This document shows positions 18,612 to 31,996 of a DNA stretch of 64,000 bases, piece by piece (position 1 is the first letter of the stretch; each line of letters opens with the position of its first letter). The stretch is taken from positions 55,459-119,458 of the forward strand of contig JAAYFD010000022.1 in the NCBI GenBank assembly GCA_012728415.1, given 5' to 3'. The stretch is from Gammaproteobacteria bacterium (GTDB lineage: Bacteria > Pseudomonadota > Gammaproteobacteria > Pseudomonadales > Pseudomonadaceae). The notes under the pieces were generated by a model. It saw nothing but the letters and a program-made list of their open reading frames with translations. It ran no database searches and was not told the DNA's origin. Made by a program: the position numbers and the translations under genes.

Positions 18612-19256
18612 ATGCAAGATTACCAGGAACAGTTCATTCGTTTTGCCATCGAGCGCGGCGTGTTGCGCTTTGGTGAATTCCAGCTCAAGTCGGGCCGGGT
18701 TAGCCCGTATTTTTTTAATGCCGGGTTGTTCAACAGTGGGCAGGCGCTGAGTAAGCTCGGTCAGTTTTACGCCCGGGCGCTGCTGGAGAGCGGCGTTGAT
18801 TACGATGTGCTGTTTGGTCCGGCTTACAAGGGCATTCCACTGGCAACCAGCGTGGCGATAGCGTTGGCGAACGGGCATGACCAGGACCGTCCATGGTGTT
18901 TCAACCGCAAGGAAGCCAAGGCGCATGGCGAGGGTGGCACACTGGTTGGTGCACCGCTGCAAGGCAGGGTGATGATTGTTGATGACGTGATTACCGCAGG
19001 TACGGCCATTCGAGAAGTCATGCAGATTATCAGACAGGAAGGAGCCCGGGCTGCCGGTGCCCTGATAGCCCTGGACCGGCAGGAGCGTGGGCAGGGTAAG
19101 CTGTCGGCCATCCAGGAAGTTGAGCGGGATTTTGCCATGCCGGTAATCAGCATTGTTTCCTTGCAGCAGATTATGCAATATCTGGCAGAGGACAGGCAGC
19201 TGAAGGCGTACTTGCCTGCTGTACAGCGCTACAGAGACACCTATGGCATAGCCTGA
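18612..19256 (+). CDS. pyrE: Orotate phosphoribosyltransferase
   Basis: 214 residues. The PRPP-binding motif [19 protein letters not shown] (about 118-136) and the N-terminal [14 protein letters not shown] are typical. It makes orotidine monophosphate in pyrimidine synthesis. The start is preceded only by a weak AAGAG. The DUF4124 gene follows after 29 bp. Confidence 0.97.
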   Translation: MQDYQEQFIRFAIERGVLRFGEFQLKSGRVSPYFFNAGLFNSGQALSKLGQFYARALLESGVDYDVLFGPAYKGIPLATSVAIALANGHDQDRPWCFNRKEAKAHGEGGTLVGAPLQGRVMIVDDVITAGTAIREVMQIIRQEGARAAGALIALDRQERGQGKLSAIQEVERDFAMPVISIVSLQQIMQYLAEDRQLKAYLPAVQRYRDTYGIA

Positions 19257-19285
19257 TACCAGGCCAGGAACACAAGGAGCGCGAC

Positions 19286-19870
19286 ATGACCATCAAATAC
19301 GGCTGGGTTGCAGGGTTGTTTTTGCTGGGCTGTGCATCGGCACAGGCGGTTGAGTTTTATCGCTATGTGGATGCCAGCGGAGTGACCGTAATTTCCCGCC
19401 AGGGGGTGCCGTCCGATGTTATTGGCAATGGCTACGAGGTCATTAATGAGCATGGACGGGTTGTGCGGGTCGTTCCAAGAGCCTTGACCCCCGAGGAGCA
19501 TCGCCTGTTGCAAGAGGAAAGGCAGCAGGCTGAAATTGACCGGCAGCTGTTGCGCCTCTATCGTCAAGTGTCTGATGTGGAGCGGGCTGAAGAGCGCAAG
19601 CAGGCCGAAGTTGACAGCTTTATTGCTCTGGTGCGCCGAAATATCGAAGACATCAGGGAAGATAGGTCGGCGTTGCTGAAGCAGGCGGGCAACCATGAGC
19701 GGGCCGGCCGGGAAGTGCCGGCAGAATTGCTGGAAAAGATTGCCCAGCTGGAACAGAGAGAGCGCGGTTATCTTCAGGAAGTCGAACGCTATCAGCAAAT
19801 AAAGGTTGATATTGCGCAAGAGTTTGCGCTGGATAAAGAGCGTGTTGAGTTTCTGCTGAATTCGCGTTAA
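19286..19870 (+). CDS. DUF4124-like periplasmic protein with coiled coil
   Basis: 194 residues. A signal peptide ends near GCASAQA (about 20), though a Cys in that region leaves lipoprotein processing possible. EFYRYVDASGVTVISRQGVP (about 24-43) resembles the DUF4124 start, Y(K/R)YVDxxGxxxxS. After residue 65 the chain is rich in Glu, Arg and Gln with heptad-like spacing, so a long coiled coil is likely. Function unknown. It lies 29 bp after pyrE and could share its transcript. Confidence 0.75.
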   Translation: MTIKYGWVAGLFLLGCASAQAVEFYRYVDASGVTVISRQGVPSDVIGNGYEVINEHGRVVRVVPRALTPEEHRLLQEERQQAEIDRQLLRLYRQVSDVERAEERKQAEVDSFIALVRRNIEDIREDRSALLKQAGNHERAGREVPAELLEKIAQLEQRERGYLQEVERYQQIKVDIAQEFALDKERVEFLLNSR

Positions 19871-19956
19871 GCGCTAAAAAAAGCAGAAAAAATTGAGTCT
19901 GCGGATGAACTGCAGTACCCTTCCAGTCCTTTTTGATTAAAAAGGCGTCTTTCAAG

Positions 19957-19978
19957 CCGGAGCATTTCCGGACTTTTT
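19957..19978 (+). terminator. Weak terminator after the DUF4124 gene
   Basis: CCGGA-GCATT-TCCGG followed by ACTTTTT, upstream of the KamA-like gene. A second, A/T-rich palindrome (CCTTTTT-GAT-TAAAAAGG) lies at about 19928-19945. Confidence 0.35.
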
Positions 19979-20143
19979 GGGAGCATTGTTCCCATGTGAT
20001 TGGCCACAAAGGCAGACCTTCTGCCCGGCCGCTTTTGATTACCCTGTTGGTAATTGTCTTCCCTGCGGGGGATACCCAGTCGGGCAAGCTTTGTCGTGCC
20101 GTTTTTTTGGCGTTTATGCTTGCCATGGATATGGAGACTACCC

Positions 20144-21508
20144 ATGACTCAACTGATAAAAACAAAAACCTCAGATGAGGTTTTTACACGTAACACCAAA
20201 TTTACCGTTTACACCGAGCGGCAGCTCGACCGGATCGAGCCGCTGCAAAGTTTGACACCCGAGCAGCGTTTCGAGATGCGTGTGGTGGCCAATGTGCTGC
20301 CGTTCAGGGTCAATCAGTATGTGATTGACGAACTGATTGACTGGACCAATATTCCGGCTGATCCGATCTTTCAGCTTACTTTCCCCCAGCGTGGCATGCT
20401 TGCGCCGGAAGACTACGACCGCATGGCTGATGTGCTGCAGCGTGAGGCAGAGCGTAGCGAAGTCCAGGCGGTTGCCAATGAAATCCGTGAAAAGCTCAAT
20501 CCGCACCCTGCGGGCCAGCAGGAAATGAATGTGCCCATGCTTGACGGCGAACCTCTGCCCGGCATGCAGCACAAATATCGTGAGACTGTGCTGTTTTTCC
20601 CCAGCCAGGGCCAGGTGTGTCATACATACTGTACGTTCTGTTTCCGCTGGGCACAGTTTATTGGTGACAAGGAGCTGCGCTTTGCCAGCAACGAGGCTGA
20701 CACGCTGCATCGCTATCTGGCCAAACATAAGGAAGTGAGCGACCTGCTATTGACGGGGGGGGATCCCATGGTGATGAAAACCCATCACCTGAAAGGTTAC
20801 CTGGATGGTCTGATGCGTCCGGAGCTGGATCATGTCCAGAATATCCGCATTGGTACCAAGTCCCTGACGTTCTGGCCACAGCGTTTTGTGACTGATCCGG
20901 ACGCTGATGAGCTGCTCAAGTTGCTGCGCCGGCTGGTAAGGGGCGGCAAGCATGTGGCATTGATGGCGCACTTCAATCATTGGCGTGAAATGGAAACGCC
21001 GATCGTACGTGAGGCGATCAGGCGCATTCAGGCAACAGGTGCCATTATTCGTGCCCAGGCGCCTGTGGTGCAGCACATTAATGATGATCCTGATGTTTGG
21101 GCCCGCATGTGGCGTACCCAGGTCGGACTGGGTATTGTGCCGTATTACATGTTCGTTGAGCGTGATACGGGTGCCAAGCGTTATTTTGAAGTGCCGCTGG
21201 AGCGCACATATAAAATTTATCGTGAGGCCATTCAGCAGGTGTCTGGTCTGGCGCGTACCGCCCGGGGGCCATCCATGAGTGCGGGCCCTGGCAAGGTGGA
21301 AATTCAGGGTATTACCGAGCTTAATGGCGAGAAAGTATTTGTCCTGCGCTTTATTCAGGGCCGCAACCCGGACTGGGTCCAGCGCATTTTCTTTGCCAAG
21401 TACGATCCTGAGGCTACCTGGTTCGATGATCTGGTACCGGCGTTTGGTGAGGAAAAATTCTTCTTCACGGACGAGTATAATGCTATGCAGGAGCAGGCTG
21501 GCGCCTGA
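20144..21508 (+). CDS. KamA-family radical SAM protein (lysine 2,3-aminomutase-like)
   Basis: 454 residues from ATG 20144, with GGAG 7 nt upstream; the track's extra 30 residues lack support. The [4Fe-4S] motif is CHTYCTFC (Cys159, 163, 166). LLTGGDPMVM and HFNHWREMETPIVREAI are KamA-type barrel segments, and SAGPGKVEIQG carries the probable PLP lysine. The C-terminal part differs strongly from clostridial lysine aminomutase (no GHTSGYAVP segment). No ablB acetyltransferase or beta-lysine gene is near, and the unrelated argB lies downstream. It may be an aminomutase with another substrate. EpmB is less likely given the length. Confidence 0.82.
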   Translation: MTQLIKTKTSDEVFTRNTKFTVYTERQLDRIEPLQSLTPEQRFEMRVVANVLPFRVNQYVIDELIDWTNIPADPIFQLTFPQRGMLAPEDYDRMADVLQREAERSEVQAVANEIREKLNPHPAGQQEMNVPMLDGEPLPGMQHKYRETVLFFPSQGQVCHTYCTFCFRWAQFIGDKELRFASNEADTLHRYLAKHKEVSDLLLTGGDPMVMKTHHLKGYLDGLMRPELDHVQNIRIGTKSLTFWPQRFVTDPDADELLKLLRRLVRGGKHVALMAHFNHWREMETPIVREAIRRIQATGAIIRAQAPVVQHINDDPDVWARMWRTQVGLGIVPYYMFVERDTGAKRYFEVPLERTYKIYREAIQQVSGLARTARGPSMSAGPGKVEIQGITELNGEKVFVLRFIQGRNPDWVQRIFFAKYDPEATWFDDLVPAFGEEKFFFTDEYNAMQEQAGA

Positions 21509-21526
21509 CTCTGGCAGAGCGGACGA

Positions 21527-21560
21527 AAAAGGCTGCAGTCTTTCGGGGTTGCAGCCTTTT
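21527..21560. terminator. Bidirectional terminator between KamA-like gene and argB
   Basis: AAAAGGCTGCA pairs perfectly with TGCAGCCTTTT across a 12-nt loop, giving a U run on both strands between two convergent genes. Confidence 0.8.
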
Positions 21561-21592
21561 GTGTCTGGTCGTTACCGGTGTAGCGGTGCAGT

Positions 21593-25043
<3,451 letters not shown>

Positions 25044-25073
25044 GAAACCTCCGTGCCGGCCTGGCTGCCGGTG

Positions 25074-25529
25074 TTACTCTTGACCGGTATGGCCAAATCC
25101 GCCAGCGCCACGCTGGCTGGCGGCAAAATCATCGACCAGTTGCAGTTGTGCTTGCACCACAGGTACCAGTACCAGCTGGGCGATACGTTCGCCCGGTTCA
25201 ATGGTGAAAGCGCTGTCGCCACGGTTCCAGCAGGATATCATCAGCTCTCCCTGGTAGTCCGAATCAATCAGTCCGACCAGGTTGCCCAGCACTATGCCGT
25301 GCTTATGGCCGAGCCCGGAACGTGGAAGGATCATTGCGGCCAGGCTGGTGTCGGCAATATAAATTGCCAGGCCAGTGGGAATCAGCAGGGTTTGGCCTGG
25401 CTGCAAGCAGGTTGCCTCCTGCAACATGGCCCGCAGGTCAATCCCGGCAGAGCCCGGTGTCGCATGTGCGGGCAACGGAAACTCATTGCCCAGGCGCGGG
25501 TCGAGAATTTTGGCTTGAATGGCGCGCAT
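25074..25529 (-). CDS. dut: dUTP diphosphatase
   Basis: 151 residues from [14 protein letters not shown], with GGAGG 7 nt upstream; the track start is early. All five trimeric dUTPase motifs can be read: [39 protein letters not shown] and [10 protein letters not shown]. It removes dUTP and supplies dUMP for dTMP synthesis. One base separates its start from the coaBC stop, and algC follows, so coaBC-dut-algC-argB is probably one operon. Confidence 0.97.
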   Translation of the reverse strand: MRAIQAKILDPRLGNEFPLPAHATPGSAGIDLRAMLQEATCLQPGQTLLIPTGLAIYIADTSLAAMILPRSGLGHKHGIVLGNLVGLIDSDYQGELMISCWNRGDSAFTIEPGERIAQLVLVPVVQAQLQLVDDFAASQRGAGGFGHTGQE

Positions 25530-25530
25530 G

Positions 25531-26745
25531 TCAGTTTGCCTCCTTGGACAGATATTGATGAATAAGCTCAATCAGTTGGGTGGCAATTTTGCTTTTGCTG
25601 GTTTGGGCAAAGTGGGTCTGGTGGTGTTTGCGGTCAATCACGGTGATGGCATTTTCTTCGCTGTCAAAGCCGATACTTGAGTTGGAAACATCGTTGGCAA
25701 CGATCAGGTCAAGGTTTTTGTCACGAAGCTTGCCTGCTGCGTAATCAAGCAGGTTTTGTGTTTCGGCAGCAAAGCCGACACTAAATGGGCGGTCGCTGCG
25801 CTGTGCAATGGAGGCCAGAATGTCTGGATTGCGTACCAGCCGTAACTGCATGCCGTCGTCACTGCCGGGGGTTTTTTTCAGCTTGTGCTCGGCGGGAAGC
25901 TCGGGGCGGAAGTCGGCGACCGCGGCAGTGGCAATCAGGATGTCACAGGGCATGGCCGACTCGCAGGCCAGCAGCATTTCACGTGCACTGGTCACGTTGA
26001 TCCGCTCTACCCGCTGGGGGGTGTCCAGCTGGACCGGACCGGTAATCAGGGTGACCCGGGCCCCGGCTTCGGCTGCAGCGCGAGCCACGGCAAAGCCCAT
26101 TTTGCCGGAGCTGTGGTTGGTGATGTAGCGTACGGGGTCGATGGCTTCACGGGTGGGGCCGGCGGTAACCAGCACGTGCTGGCCGGTCAGCAGACAGTGC
26201 TCGAAACACTCGGCTGCTTCCAGCGCAAGCTGGTCTGGCTCAAGCATGCGCCCCGGGCCAACATCGCCACAGGCCTGGCTGCCGGCCGCCGGGCCGAATA
26301 GCTGAATGCCGCGCTGCACAAGAACTTCAGCGTTGTGTTGGGTGGCCGCATCGCGCCACATGGCCTGATTCATCGCCGGTGCCAGCGCCACAGGTGCATC
26401 GGTGGCCAGTATCAGGGTTGTCAGCAGGTCGTTGGCGTTGCCCAGGGCCAGGCGTGCCATGATTTCTGCAGTAGCAGGCGCCACCAGGATCAGGTCAGCC
26501 CAGCGTGCCAGTTCAATATGACCCATGGCTGCTTCGGCAGCGGGGTCTAGCAAGTCGAGGTGGACCGGATGGCCGGATAGCGCCTGCAAGGTTAGTGGCG
26601 TAATGAATTCGCGTGCGCTACGGGTCATCACAACACGGACGTCGGCGCCCTGGTCCTTGAGACGGCGCACCAGCTCGGCGGCTTTGTAGGCAGCGATACC
26701 ACCGCCAATACCCAAAATGATGCGTTTGCTGGCCAGACGCTGCAT
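25531..26745 (-). CDS. coaBC: Bifunctional phosphopantothenoylcysteine decarboxylase / phosphopantothenate-cysteine ligase
   Basis: 404 residues from [22 protein letters not shown], with GAGG 7 nt upstream. The N-terminal flavin-dependent CoaC half has PAMNQAMW and the catalytic-loop Cys in [11 protein letters not shown]. The C-terminal CoaB half begins near residue 190 ([27 protein letters not shown]) and has KLKK for CTP binding. It makes 4'-phosphopantetheine for coenzyme A. It is divergent from radC over 152 bp. Confidence 0.97.
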   Translation of the reverse strand: MQRLASKRIILGIGGGIAAYKAAELVRRLKDQGADVRVVMTRSAREFITPLTLQALSGHPVHLDLLDPAAEAAMGHIELARWADLILVAPATAEIMARLALGNANDLLTTLILATDAPVALAPAMNQAMWRDAATQHNAEVLVQRGIQLFGPAAGSQACGDVGPGRMLEPDQLALEAAECFEHCLLTGQHVLVTAGPTREAIDPVRYITNHSSGKMGFAVARAAAEAGARVTLITGPVQLDTPQRVERINVTSAREMLLACESAMPCDILIATAAVADFRPELPAEHKLKKTPGSDDGMQLRLVRNPDILASIAQRSDRPFSVGFAAETQNLLDYAAGKLRDKNLDLIVANDVSNSSIGFDSEENAITVIDRKHHQTHFAQTSKSKIATQLIELIHQYLSKEAN

Positions 26746-26897
26746 GGAATCGCCTCGTAGGAAGATGTGTATGGCAAAATAAAAAAACGGCATTAAGATA
26801 GCACAAGACACCTGGCGACACAGCACTGCCTGTGCTGCCAGGTGTACCATCAGGATCGGCGGCAGATTGTCCGCATGCATAGGGAGATGCGCATAGC

Positions 26898-27572
26898 ATG
26901 AGTATACGTTTATGGCCGGAGCAAGAACGGCCGCGTGAAAAATTGCTCCAGTCAGGCCCCGGAGCCTTATCGGACGCAGAATTGCTGGCGATTTTTTTGC
27001 GCACTGGCGTCAAGGGTTGCAGTGCAGTAGAGCTGGCGCGCCGGCTGCTGGGTGAGTTTGGGGGCTTGCGTCAGTTGCTGGAGGCGAATCAGGACGAATT
27101 TACCTCGCACATAGGTTTGGGGCCCGCCAAGTACGCCCAGCTGCAGGCGGTACTTGAAATGGGTCGCCGGCATCTGGAGGCAACCATCAAGCGTCAGTCG
27201 GCGCTGGAAAGCCCCGAGGCGGTACGTAATTTCCTCAAGGCGCAATTACGCCATGAGCCGCACGAAGTGTTTGCATGCCTGTTTCTTGATACAAAGCACC
27301 GGGTGCTTGCGTTTGAGCCGCTTTTTTACGGTACCATTGATGGTGCCAGTGTTTATCCGCGGCAGGTCGTCAAGCGCGCTCTGGCGCATAATGCGGCAGC
27401 CCTTATTTTGAGCCACAATCACCCGTCGGGCATCGCAGAGCCTAGCCAGGCAGACCGGATGCTGACCGAGCGCCTAAAAGAAGCATTGGCTCTTATTGAT
27501 GTGCGCATACTGGATCACTTTATCGTGGGCGATGGCGAGCCCCTGTCGATGGTGGAGTATGGCTGGATGTGA
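26898..27572 (+). CDS. radC: RadC family JAMM-domain protein
   Basis: 224 residues, with an N-terminal helix-hairpin-helix region (about 1-75) and a JAMM metalloprotease-like domain with [16 protein letters not shown] (His-x-His...Asp, zinc site). RadC's role in DNA repair is doubtful in E. coli and its activity remains unclear. The position before rpmB-rpmG is the usual gammaproteobacterial order. Confidence 0.95.
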   Translation: MSIRLWPEQERPREKLLQSGPGALSDAELLAIFLRTGVKGCSAVELARRLLGEFGGLRQLLEANQDEFTSHIGLGPAKYAQLQAVLEMGRRHLEATIKRQSALESPEAVRNFLKAQLRHEPHEVFACLFLDTKHRVLAFEPLFYGTIDGASVYPRQVVKRALAHNAAALILSHNHPSGIAEPSQADRMLTERLKEALALIDVRILDHFIVGDGEPLSMVEYGWM

Positions 27573-27593
27573 TGTGAAGTTTTGCTGCAAGGC

Positions 27594-27622
27594 TTGCTGT
27601 TGCTGACAGTTTTTGTTATAAA
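27594..27622 (+). promoter_or_regulatory. Sigma70 promoter for rpmB-rpmG
   Basis: TTGCTG, exact 17-bp spacer, TATAAA, located 45 bp after radC. The implied transcription start near 27630 leaves a leader of about 175 nt before rpmB, long for a plain ribosomal protein mRNA. Confidence 0.55.
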
Positions 27623-27805
27623 GTGCGACTTCATTCCGGGCCTGATCTATGGCCTTGTGCGCCTGCAGCCTGCAGGCAGCGCTGCAGGTCAGGGTTGCGG
27701 AATGGCTAGCATCATTGAATACACTGCAGTTTCAATGGCTTACAAAACACGTTTTCAACAGCCAACCCATGCCGGGTTGGGCATGTGGTTCTAGAGGGCT
27801 GAGGC

Positions 27806-28042
27806 ATGTCAAGAGTTTGTCAAGTAACCGGTAAGGGTCCGGTTACGGGAAATAACGTTTCCCACGCCATGAACAAAACCCGCCGCCGTTTCCTGCCAAA
27901 CTTGCAGTACCATCGTTTCTGGGTCGAGTCCGAGAAGCGTTTTGTACGTCTGCGCGTATCTGCCAAGGGCATGCGTGTCATCGACAAGCGTGGCATTGAC
28001 ACTGTTCTGTCCGAGCTGCGCGCTCGCGGCGTCAAATATTAA
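27806..28042 (+). CDS. rpmB: 50S ribosomal protein L28
   Basis: 78 residues: [27 protein letters not shown] is the family start, and the length is normal. Essential large-subunit protein; rpmG follows after 11 bp, in the conserved rpmB-rpmG pair. Confidence 0.98.
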   Translation: MSRVCQVTGKGPVTGNNVSHAMNKTRRRFLPNLQYHRFWVESEKRFVRLRVSAKGMRVIDKRGIDTVLSELRARGVKY

Positions 28043-28053
28043 GGGGTAATTCC

Positions 28054-28209
28054 ATGCGTGATTTGATTCGTCTGGTATCCAGCGCCGGTACAGGCCATTT
28101 TTATACCACTGACAAGAACAAGCGTACTACGCCGGAAAAACTGGAAATCAAAAAATATGACCCGGTTGTCCGCAAGCACGTGATTTACAAGGAAGGCCGA
28201 ATCAAGTAA
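28054..28209 (+). CDS. rpmG: 50S ribosomal protein L33 (zinc-free type)
   Basis: 51 residues, too short for the ORF track. Translation [25 protein letters not shown]...KEGRIK is clear L33. It has no CxxC pairs, so it is the zinc-independent form. AAGGGG lies before the ATG, and a strong terminator follows. Confidence 0.97.
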   Translation: MRDLIRLVSSAGTGHFYTTDKNKRTTPEKLEIKKYDPVVRKHVIYKEGRIK

Positions 28210-28227
28210 CTGAACGGCCCTCCAGAG

Positions 28228-28252
28228 AAAGCCCGCTCAAGCGGGCTTTTTT
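28228..28252 (+). terminator. Intrinsic terminator of rpmB-rpmG
   Basis: AAAGCCCGCT-CA-AGCGGGCTTTTTT, perfect stem and T run, 19 bp after rpmG. Confidence 0.9.
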
Positions 28253-28504
28253 GTATGCCTGTCTTGTGCAGGCCACTTTATTTGAGTGGGAAAGTTGTCA
28301 GGACGGATGTAACAGTCCGTAGTACAGGCGACGCTGGTTAACCCGTTGCTGACTGTTTCACATCTTGGGCTGACTGGTTATACTAGGCGGCAATTTGCAT
28401 GCGGCTGTGGCAGAAAGGCAGCTGTCGGCACTGTGCGCTGGCTTCAAGCCTGAAATCATGCCGGGCTGGGCGAAATATTAAACCTAATGCTAAGAGGGTA
28501 CCCC

Positions 28505-28954
28505 GTGAACCTGATCAAAAAAATTCTGGTCGCTCAGGCGACTGCATTGTTTGTCCTGGCGGGCACTGCTGCCCATGCGGCGGTTGACGAAGAAGTGGCT
28601 GCGCGCCTCAAGCCGGTTGGCGATGTCTGCATTGAAGGCCAGGAGTGTGCAGCAGCGACTGCGGCAGTCGCGGAGGCTGGTGACTCTGCTGGAGAAACTG
28701 CAGCAGCGGCGGGTCGCAGCGGCGAACAAATTGTTACCCAAAGCTGTGGGGTTTGCCATGGTACCGGTCTGCTGGAAGCTCCGTTGACTGGTGATGCAGA
28801 TGCCTGGGCAGAGCGTTTCGAGGCTGGGGGTGGCATGGATGGCTTGCTGGCCGTGGCCAAGGGTGGCAAGGGCGCCATGCCCCCGATGGGTACCTGTGGT
28901 GACTGCACAGATGACGAGCTGGTGAGCGCGATCAAGTTCATGTCCGGTCTCTGA
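28505..28954 (+). CDS. Cytochrome c5 family protein
   Basis: 149 residues from GTG 28505 (VNLIKKILVAQ), preceded by AGAGGG at 6 nt spacing; the track's ATG is less well placed. A signal peptide ends at AAHA (about 24). The haem site is CGVCHGTG (about 88) and the axial Met lies in AMPPMGTCGDCTDDE. The extra Cys pair of CGDC is typical of c5. A periplasmic electron carrier. The Ala-rich spacer between signal peptide and haem domain (about 25-80) is longer than in the short c5 proteins I know. Confidence 0.9.
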   Translation: MNLIKKILVAQATALFVLAGTAAHAAVDEEVAARLKPVGDVCIEGQECAAATAAVAEAGDSAGETAAAAGRSGEQIVTQSCGVCHGTGLLEAPLTGDADAWAERFEAGGGMDGLLAVAKGGKGAMPPMGTCGDCTDDELVSAIKFMSGL

Positions 28955-28974
28955 CTTTGTAATCGGCACATGGA

Positions 28975-29008
28975 AAAACCCCGGGCATTTCCCCGGGGTT
29001 TTGTTTTT
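28975..29008 (+). terminator. Intrinsic terminator after the cytochrome c5 gene
   Basis: AAAACCCCGGG-CATTT-CCCCGGGGTTTT, then GTTTTT. Confidence 0.85.
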
Positions 29009-29221
29009 CCGGGAACAGGGTTGTCAGGAGCGTGGCACCATACCGGGTGGCCGCTTCATGGGTGCTGGTGGGCCGACACATGGCAATAGCCGATCTTTGT
29101 GATAGTATTTGTCACTCAGGAGAACGCCGGTTCCACGGTGTTTTCGCACAAATACCCGGGCACATGCATGCCCGGGAATATCTGAACTACTAGCCTGCAC
29201 GATGCAAAAAAGGAGAACCTT

Positions 29222-29803
29222 ATGGCCTTTGAATTGCCTGCACTGCCGTATGCGCAGAATGCTCTTGAGCCACATATTTCCGCTGAAACCCTGGACTTCC
29301 ACCACGGCAAGCACCACAACGCTTATGTCGTTAACCTGAACAACCTGGTGCCAGGCACCGAGTTTGAAGGTAAAAGCCTGGAAGAAATCATCAAAACCTC
29401 AAGTGGTGGCGTGTTCAACAATGCTGCCCAGGTCTGGAACCACACTTTCTACTGGAACTGCCTGAGCCCCAACGGCGGCGGCGAGCCAACCGGTGCCCTG
29501 GCTGATGCCATCAACGCTGCTTTTGGCTCCTTTGACGCATTCAAAGAAGAGTTTACCAAAACAGCCATTGGTACCTTTGGTTCCGGCTGGGCCTGGCTGG
29601 TGAAAAAGCCAGACGGTACAGTCGCCCTGAGCAGCACCATTGGCGCTGGCTGTCCGCTGACCACTGAAGACAAGGCGCTGCTGACCTGTGATGTGTGGGA
29701 ACATGCATACTACATCGACTACCGCAATGCCCGTCCGAAGTATGTTGAGGCGTTCTGGAATCTGGTCAATTGGGACTTTGTAGCGGCCAACTTTGCCGAC
29801 TGA
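29222..29803 (+). CDS. sodB: Superoxide dismutase [Fe]
   Basis: 193 residues. Metal ligands are in [18 protein letters not shown] and [20 protein letters not shown] places the active-site Gln where iron enzymes have it, so Fe rather than Mn is preferred. Cytoplasmic, no signal peptide. AAAGGAG lies upstream. It has its own terminator at 29842-29882. Confidence 0.96.
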   Translation: MAFELPALPYAQNALEPHISAETLDFHHGKHHNAYVVNLNNLVPGTEFEGKSLEEIIKTSSGGVFNNAAQVWNHTFYWNCLSPNGGGEPTGALADAINAAFGSFDAFKEEFTKTAIGTFGSGWAWLVKKPDGTVALSSTIGAGCPLTTEDKALLTCDVWEHAYYIDYRNARPKYVEAFWNLVNWDFVAANFAD

Positions 29804-29841
29804 CAAGCAGTCTTCCGGGGGCCCTGAAGTTTTGGGGCCCG

Positions 29842-29882
29842 ACACATGCGGCAGGTAAGTACCCCTGTCGCATGTGTTTTTT
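29842..29882 (+). terminator. Terminator of sodB
   Basis: ACACATGCGGCAGG pairs with CCCTGTCGCATGTGT, followed by TTTTTT, 39 bp after sodB. Confidence 0.8.
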
Positions 29883-29929
29883 CAATACACCACAGCTTTA
29901 ACCGCAAGCGTACAACACCAGGGCTTTGC

Positions 29930-31996
29930 ATGACTGCCAATGAAATCGCCCCTGCCGCCCGTCCTGCCCGATTGTCCAGCATGCTGTTGCGCTGGGTTTT
30001 GCTGGTAGCGCTGGGCGTTGGCATCACCATGAGCCTGGTGCAGATAGTACGGTGCGCAGTTGTAACGAAAGAGCAAGCCCGTGAAAAGGCCCATCAGCTG
30101 CTGGACGTCTCTGCAGGCGCTGCCCGGCAAGCGCTCGAAAACAACAATGCAGCTGTAGCCGGCCAGGTCGTTAGCAGCCTGCTGGCCCAGTCCTCTCTAC
30201 GCTATGCACGCCTGGCCAGCCCGGACGGACTGCCATTGGCCGAGCGTGTCCGGCCGTTACAGCACTCGGCGTTACGCTTCCTGACCGACCGGCTGTTTGG
30301 TGCAGAGCAGCATTTTTACCTTGATCTGGACAGTAAGCGGGATGGTGCCCGTCTGGGTCGACTGGAAATTAGCCTGGACATGGCAGCTTCGGGCGCAGCT
30401 TTCATGCGTGAGGCCGGCGTGATTTTACTGACCGGCATGCTGGGTCTGGTCATTTTGGTGACGGGGTTGTCGTTGGTGTTGCAGGCCTTGTTGACTCGTC
30501 CCCTGGCCAGAATGGTGGTCGGGATGAGCTATATCGATCCGCAGCGGCCGGGCAAGCATCAGCTTGGTATCGCCAGGGAGCACCGTCACAACGAGCTGGG
30601 CCTGTGGGTTGACCGGGTCAACCAGCTGTTGCGCGCCATCGAACATATCAATGAATTGCGTGAAGAGGCTGAAGAAAATCTTCAGAACCTGTCCCATGTC
30701 GATTTTTTAACCGGGCTGCCCAACCGCCTGGGCTTGCAGGGCAGGCTGGACAGCATTCTGACCAGGGCGCGACAAGAAAACAAAGCGGTTGCTGTCATGT
30801 GCATAGGCCTGGACGGCTTTAAATCTATCAATGAGCGTTACAGCTTTCAGCTGGGTGACTGGGTGCTGCGCTCTTTCGCCCAAAGGGTTGGCGGCCAGCT
30901 ATCCGCTGAGCTGGACAGCTTTGCCCGGCTTGGCGGTGACCAGTTCATCCTGATCCATTCCGGGCTGGAAAACTCGTACCAGGCAGCTGTGCTGGCCCAA
31001 AAGGTTCTTTTCCTTTTGCATCAACCCTTTCGTGTGCCACAGGAGGGCAAGGGAGATGTGATGATCCGGCTTGGCGCAAGCGTGGGAATTACTTTATTTC
31101 CCAGTGATGCGCAAACCAGTGAGCTGCTATTGCAAAAGGCCGAGCAGACCATGCGCTTGTCCAAAATGGGGGGGCGCAACCGTTATCAGTTCTACGTCGC
31201 AAGCATCGACCAGCAATTGCGTGAGCGGCGTCAGATGGAACTGGACCTGGAAACGGCGCTGGCTAAAAAAGAGCTGTTTTTGCTGTATCAGCCACAAGTA
31301 GAGCTGGCTACCGGCAAGGTTATAGGGGCTGAGGCCCTGTTGCGTTGGCGCCATAAAAATGGTGAAGTGGTCTCGCCAGATATCTTCATTCCACTGGCAG
31401 AGCAGACTGGCGCCATCGTCAAAATGGGTGAGTGGGTGCTGGAGCAGGCCAGCGAGCAGCTGCGCATCTGGACTGATATTGGTTGGCAGGATATGCGCAT
31501 GGCGGTGAATTTGTCAGCTGCGCAGCTGCACTATGACGGGCTGGAAGGCTCGATACAAAGAATTATCGAAACGTACCAGATTCCAGCAGGTTGTCTGGAG
31601 CTTGAGATTACTGAGACCAGTTTGGTTCAGGATGTAGAAATGGCCCGCAAGAAGCTGCTGTCTCTGCGCCAGCTGGGTGTTGCGATTGCCATTGACGACT
31701 TTGGTACGGGACACTCTTCACTGGCCTACCTGAAGCGCTTGCCACTGGATAAAATCAAGATTGATCGCAGTTTTGTACAGGAAATGGAGAGCAGCACCGA
31801 GGATGCAACCATTGTGCGCACAATTGTCGAGCTTAGCCATAGCCTGCAACTCAAGGTACTGGCCGAGGGTGTTGAAACCCGGGCAACAGAACACCTGCTG
31901 GCCGAGCTGGGCTGTGATGAAGGCCAGGGCTATCTGTATGGCAAGCCGGTAACAGGAGAAACATTGCTGGATCATTACGGACGTTTTAGTGACTGA
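29930..31996 (+). CDS. Membrane GGDEF-EAL protein, probable c-di-GMP phosphodiesterase
   Basis: 688 residues from ATG 29930; AGGG precedes it, and the track start lies inside the sodB terminator. Two membrane helices (about 20-45 and 165-190) bracket a periplasmic domain. A GGDEF domain follows (about 255-420) with a degenerate GGDQF motif, then an EAL domain with all catalytic segments: AEALLRW, NLSAAQL, EITETSLVQ, IDDFGTG, KIDRSF, AEGVET. It likely degrades c-di-GMP, with the GGDEF domain perhaps a GTP sensor. It overlaps the DUF423 gene by 8 nt. Confidence 0.9.
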   Translation: MTANEIAPAARPARLSSMLLRWVLLVALGVGITMSLVQIVRCAVVTKEQAREKAHQLLDVSAGAARQALENNNAAVAGQVVSSLLAQSSLRYARLASPDGLPLAERVRPLQHSALRFLTDRLFGAEQHFYLDLDSKRDGARLGRLEISLDMAASGAAFMREAGVILLTGMLGLVILVTGLSLVLQALLTRPLARMVVGMSYIDPQRPGKHQLGIAREHRHNELGLWVDRVNQLLRAIEHINELREEAEENLQNLSHVDFLTGLPNRLGLQGRLDSILTRARQENKAVAVMCIGLDGFKSINERYSFQLGDWVLRSFAQRVGGQLSAELDSFARLGGDQFILIHSGLENSYQAAVLAQKVLFLLHQPFRVPQEGKGDVMIRLGASVGITLFPSDAQTSELLLQKAEQTMRLSKMGGRNRYQFYVASIDQQLRERRQMELDLETALAKKELFLLYQPQVELATGKVIGAEALLRWRHKNGEVVSPDIFIPLAEQTGAIVKMGEWVLEQASEQLRIWTDIGWQDMRMAVNLSAAQLHYDGLEGSIQRIIETYQIPAGCLELEITETSLVQDVEMARKKLLSLRQLGVAIAIDDFGTGHSSLAYLKRLPLDKIKIDRSFVQEMESSTEDATIVRTIVELSHSLQLKVLAEGVETRATEHLLAELGCDEGQGYLYGKPVTGETLLDHYGRFSD

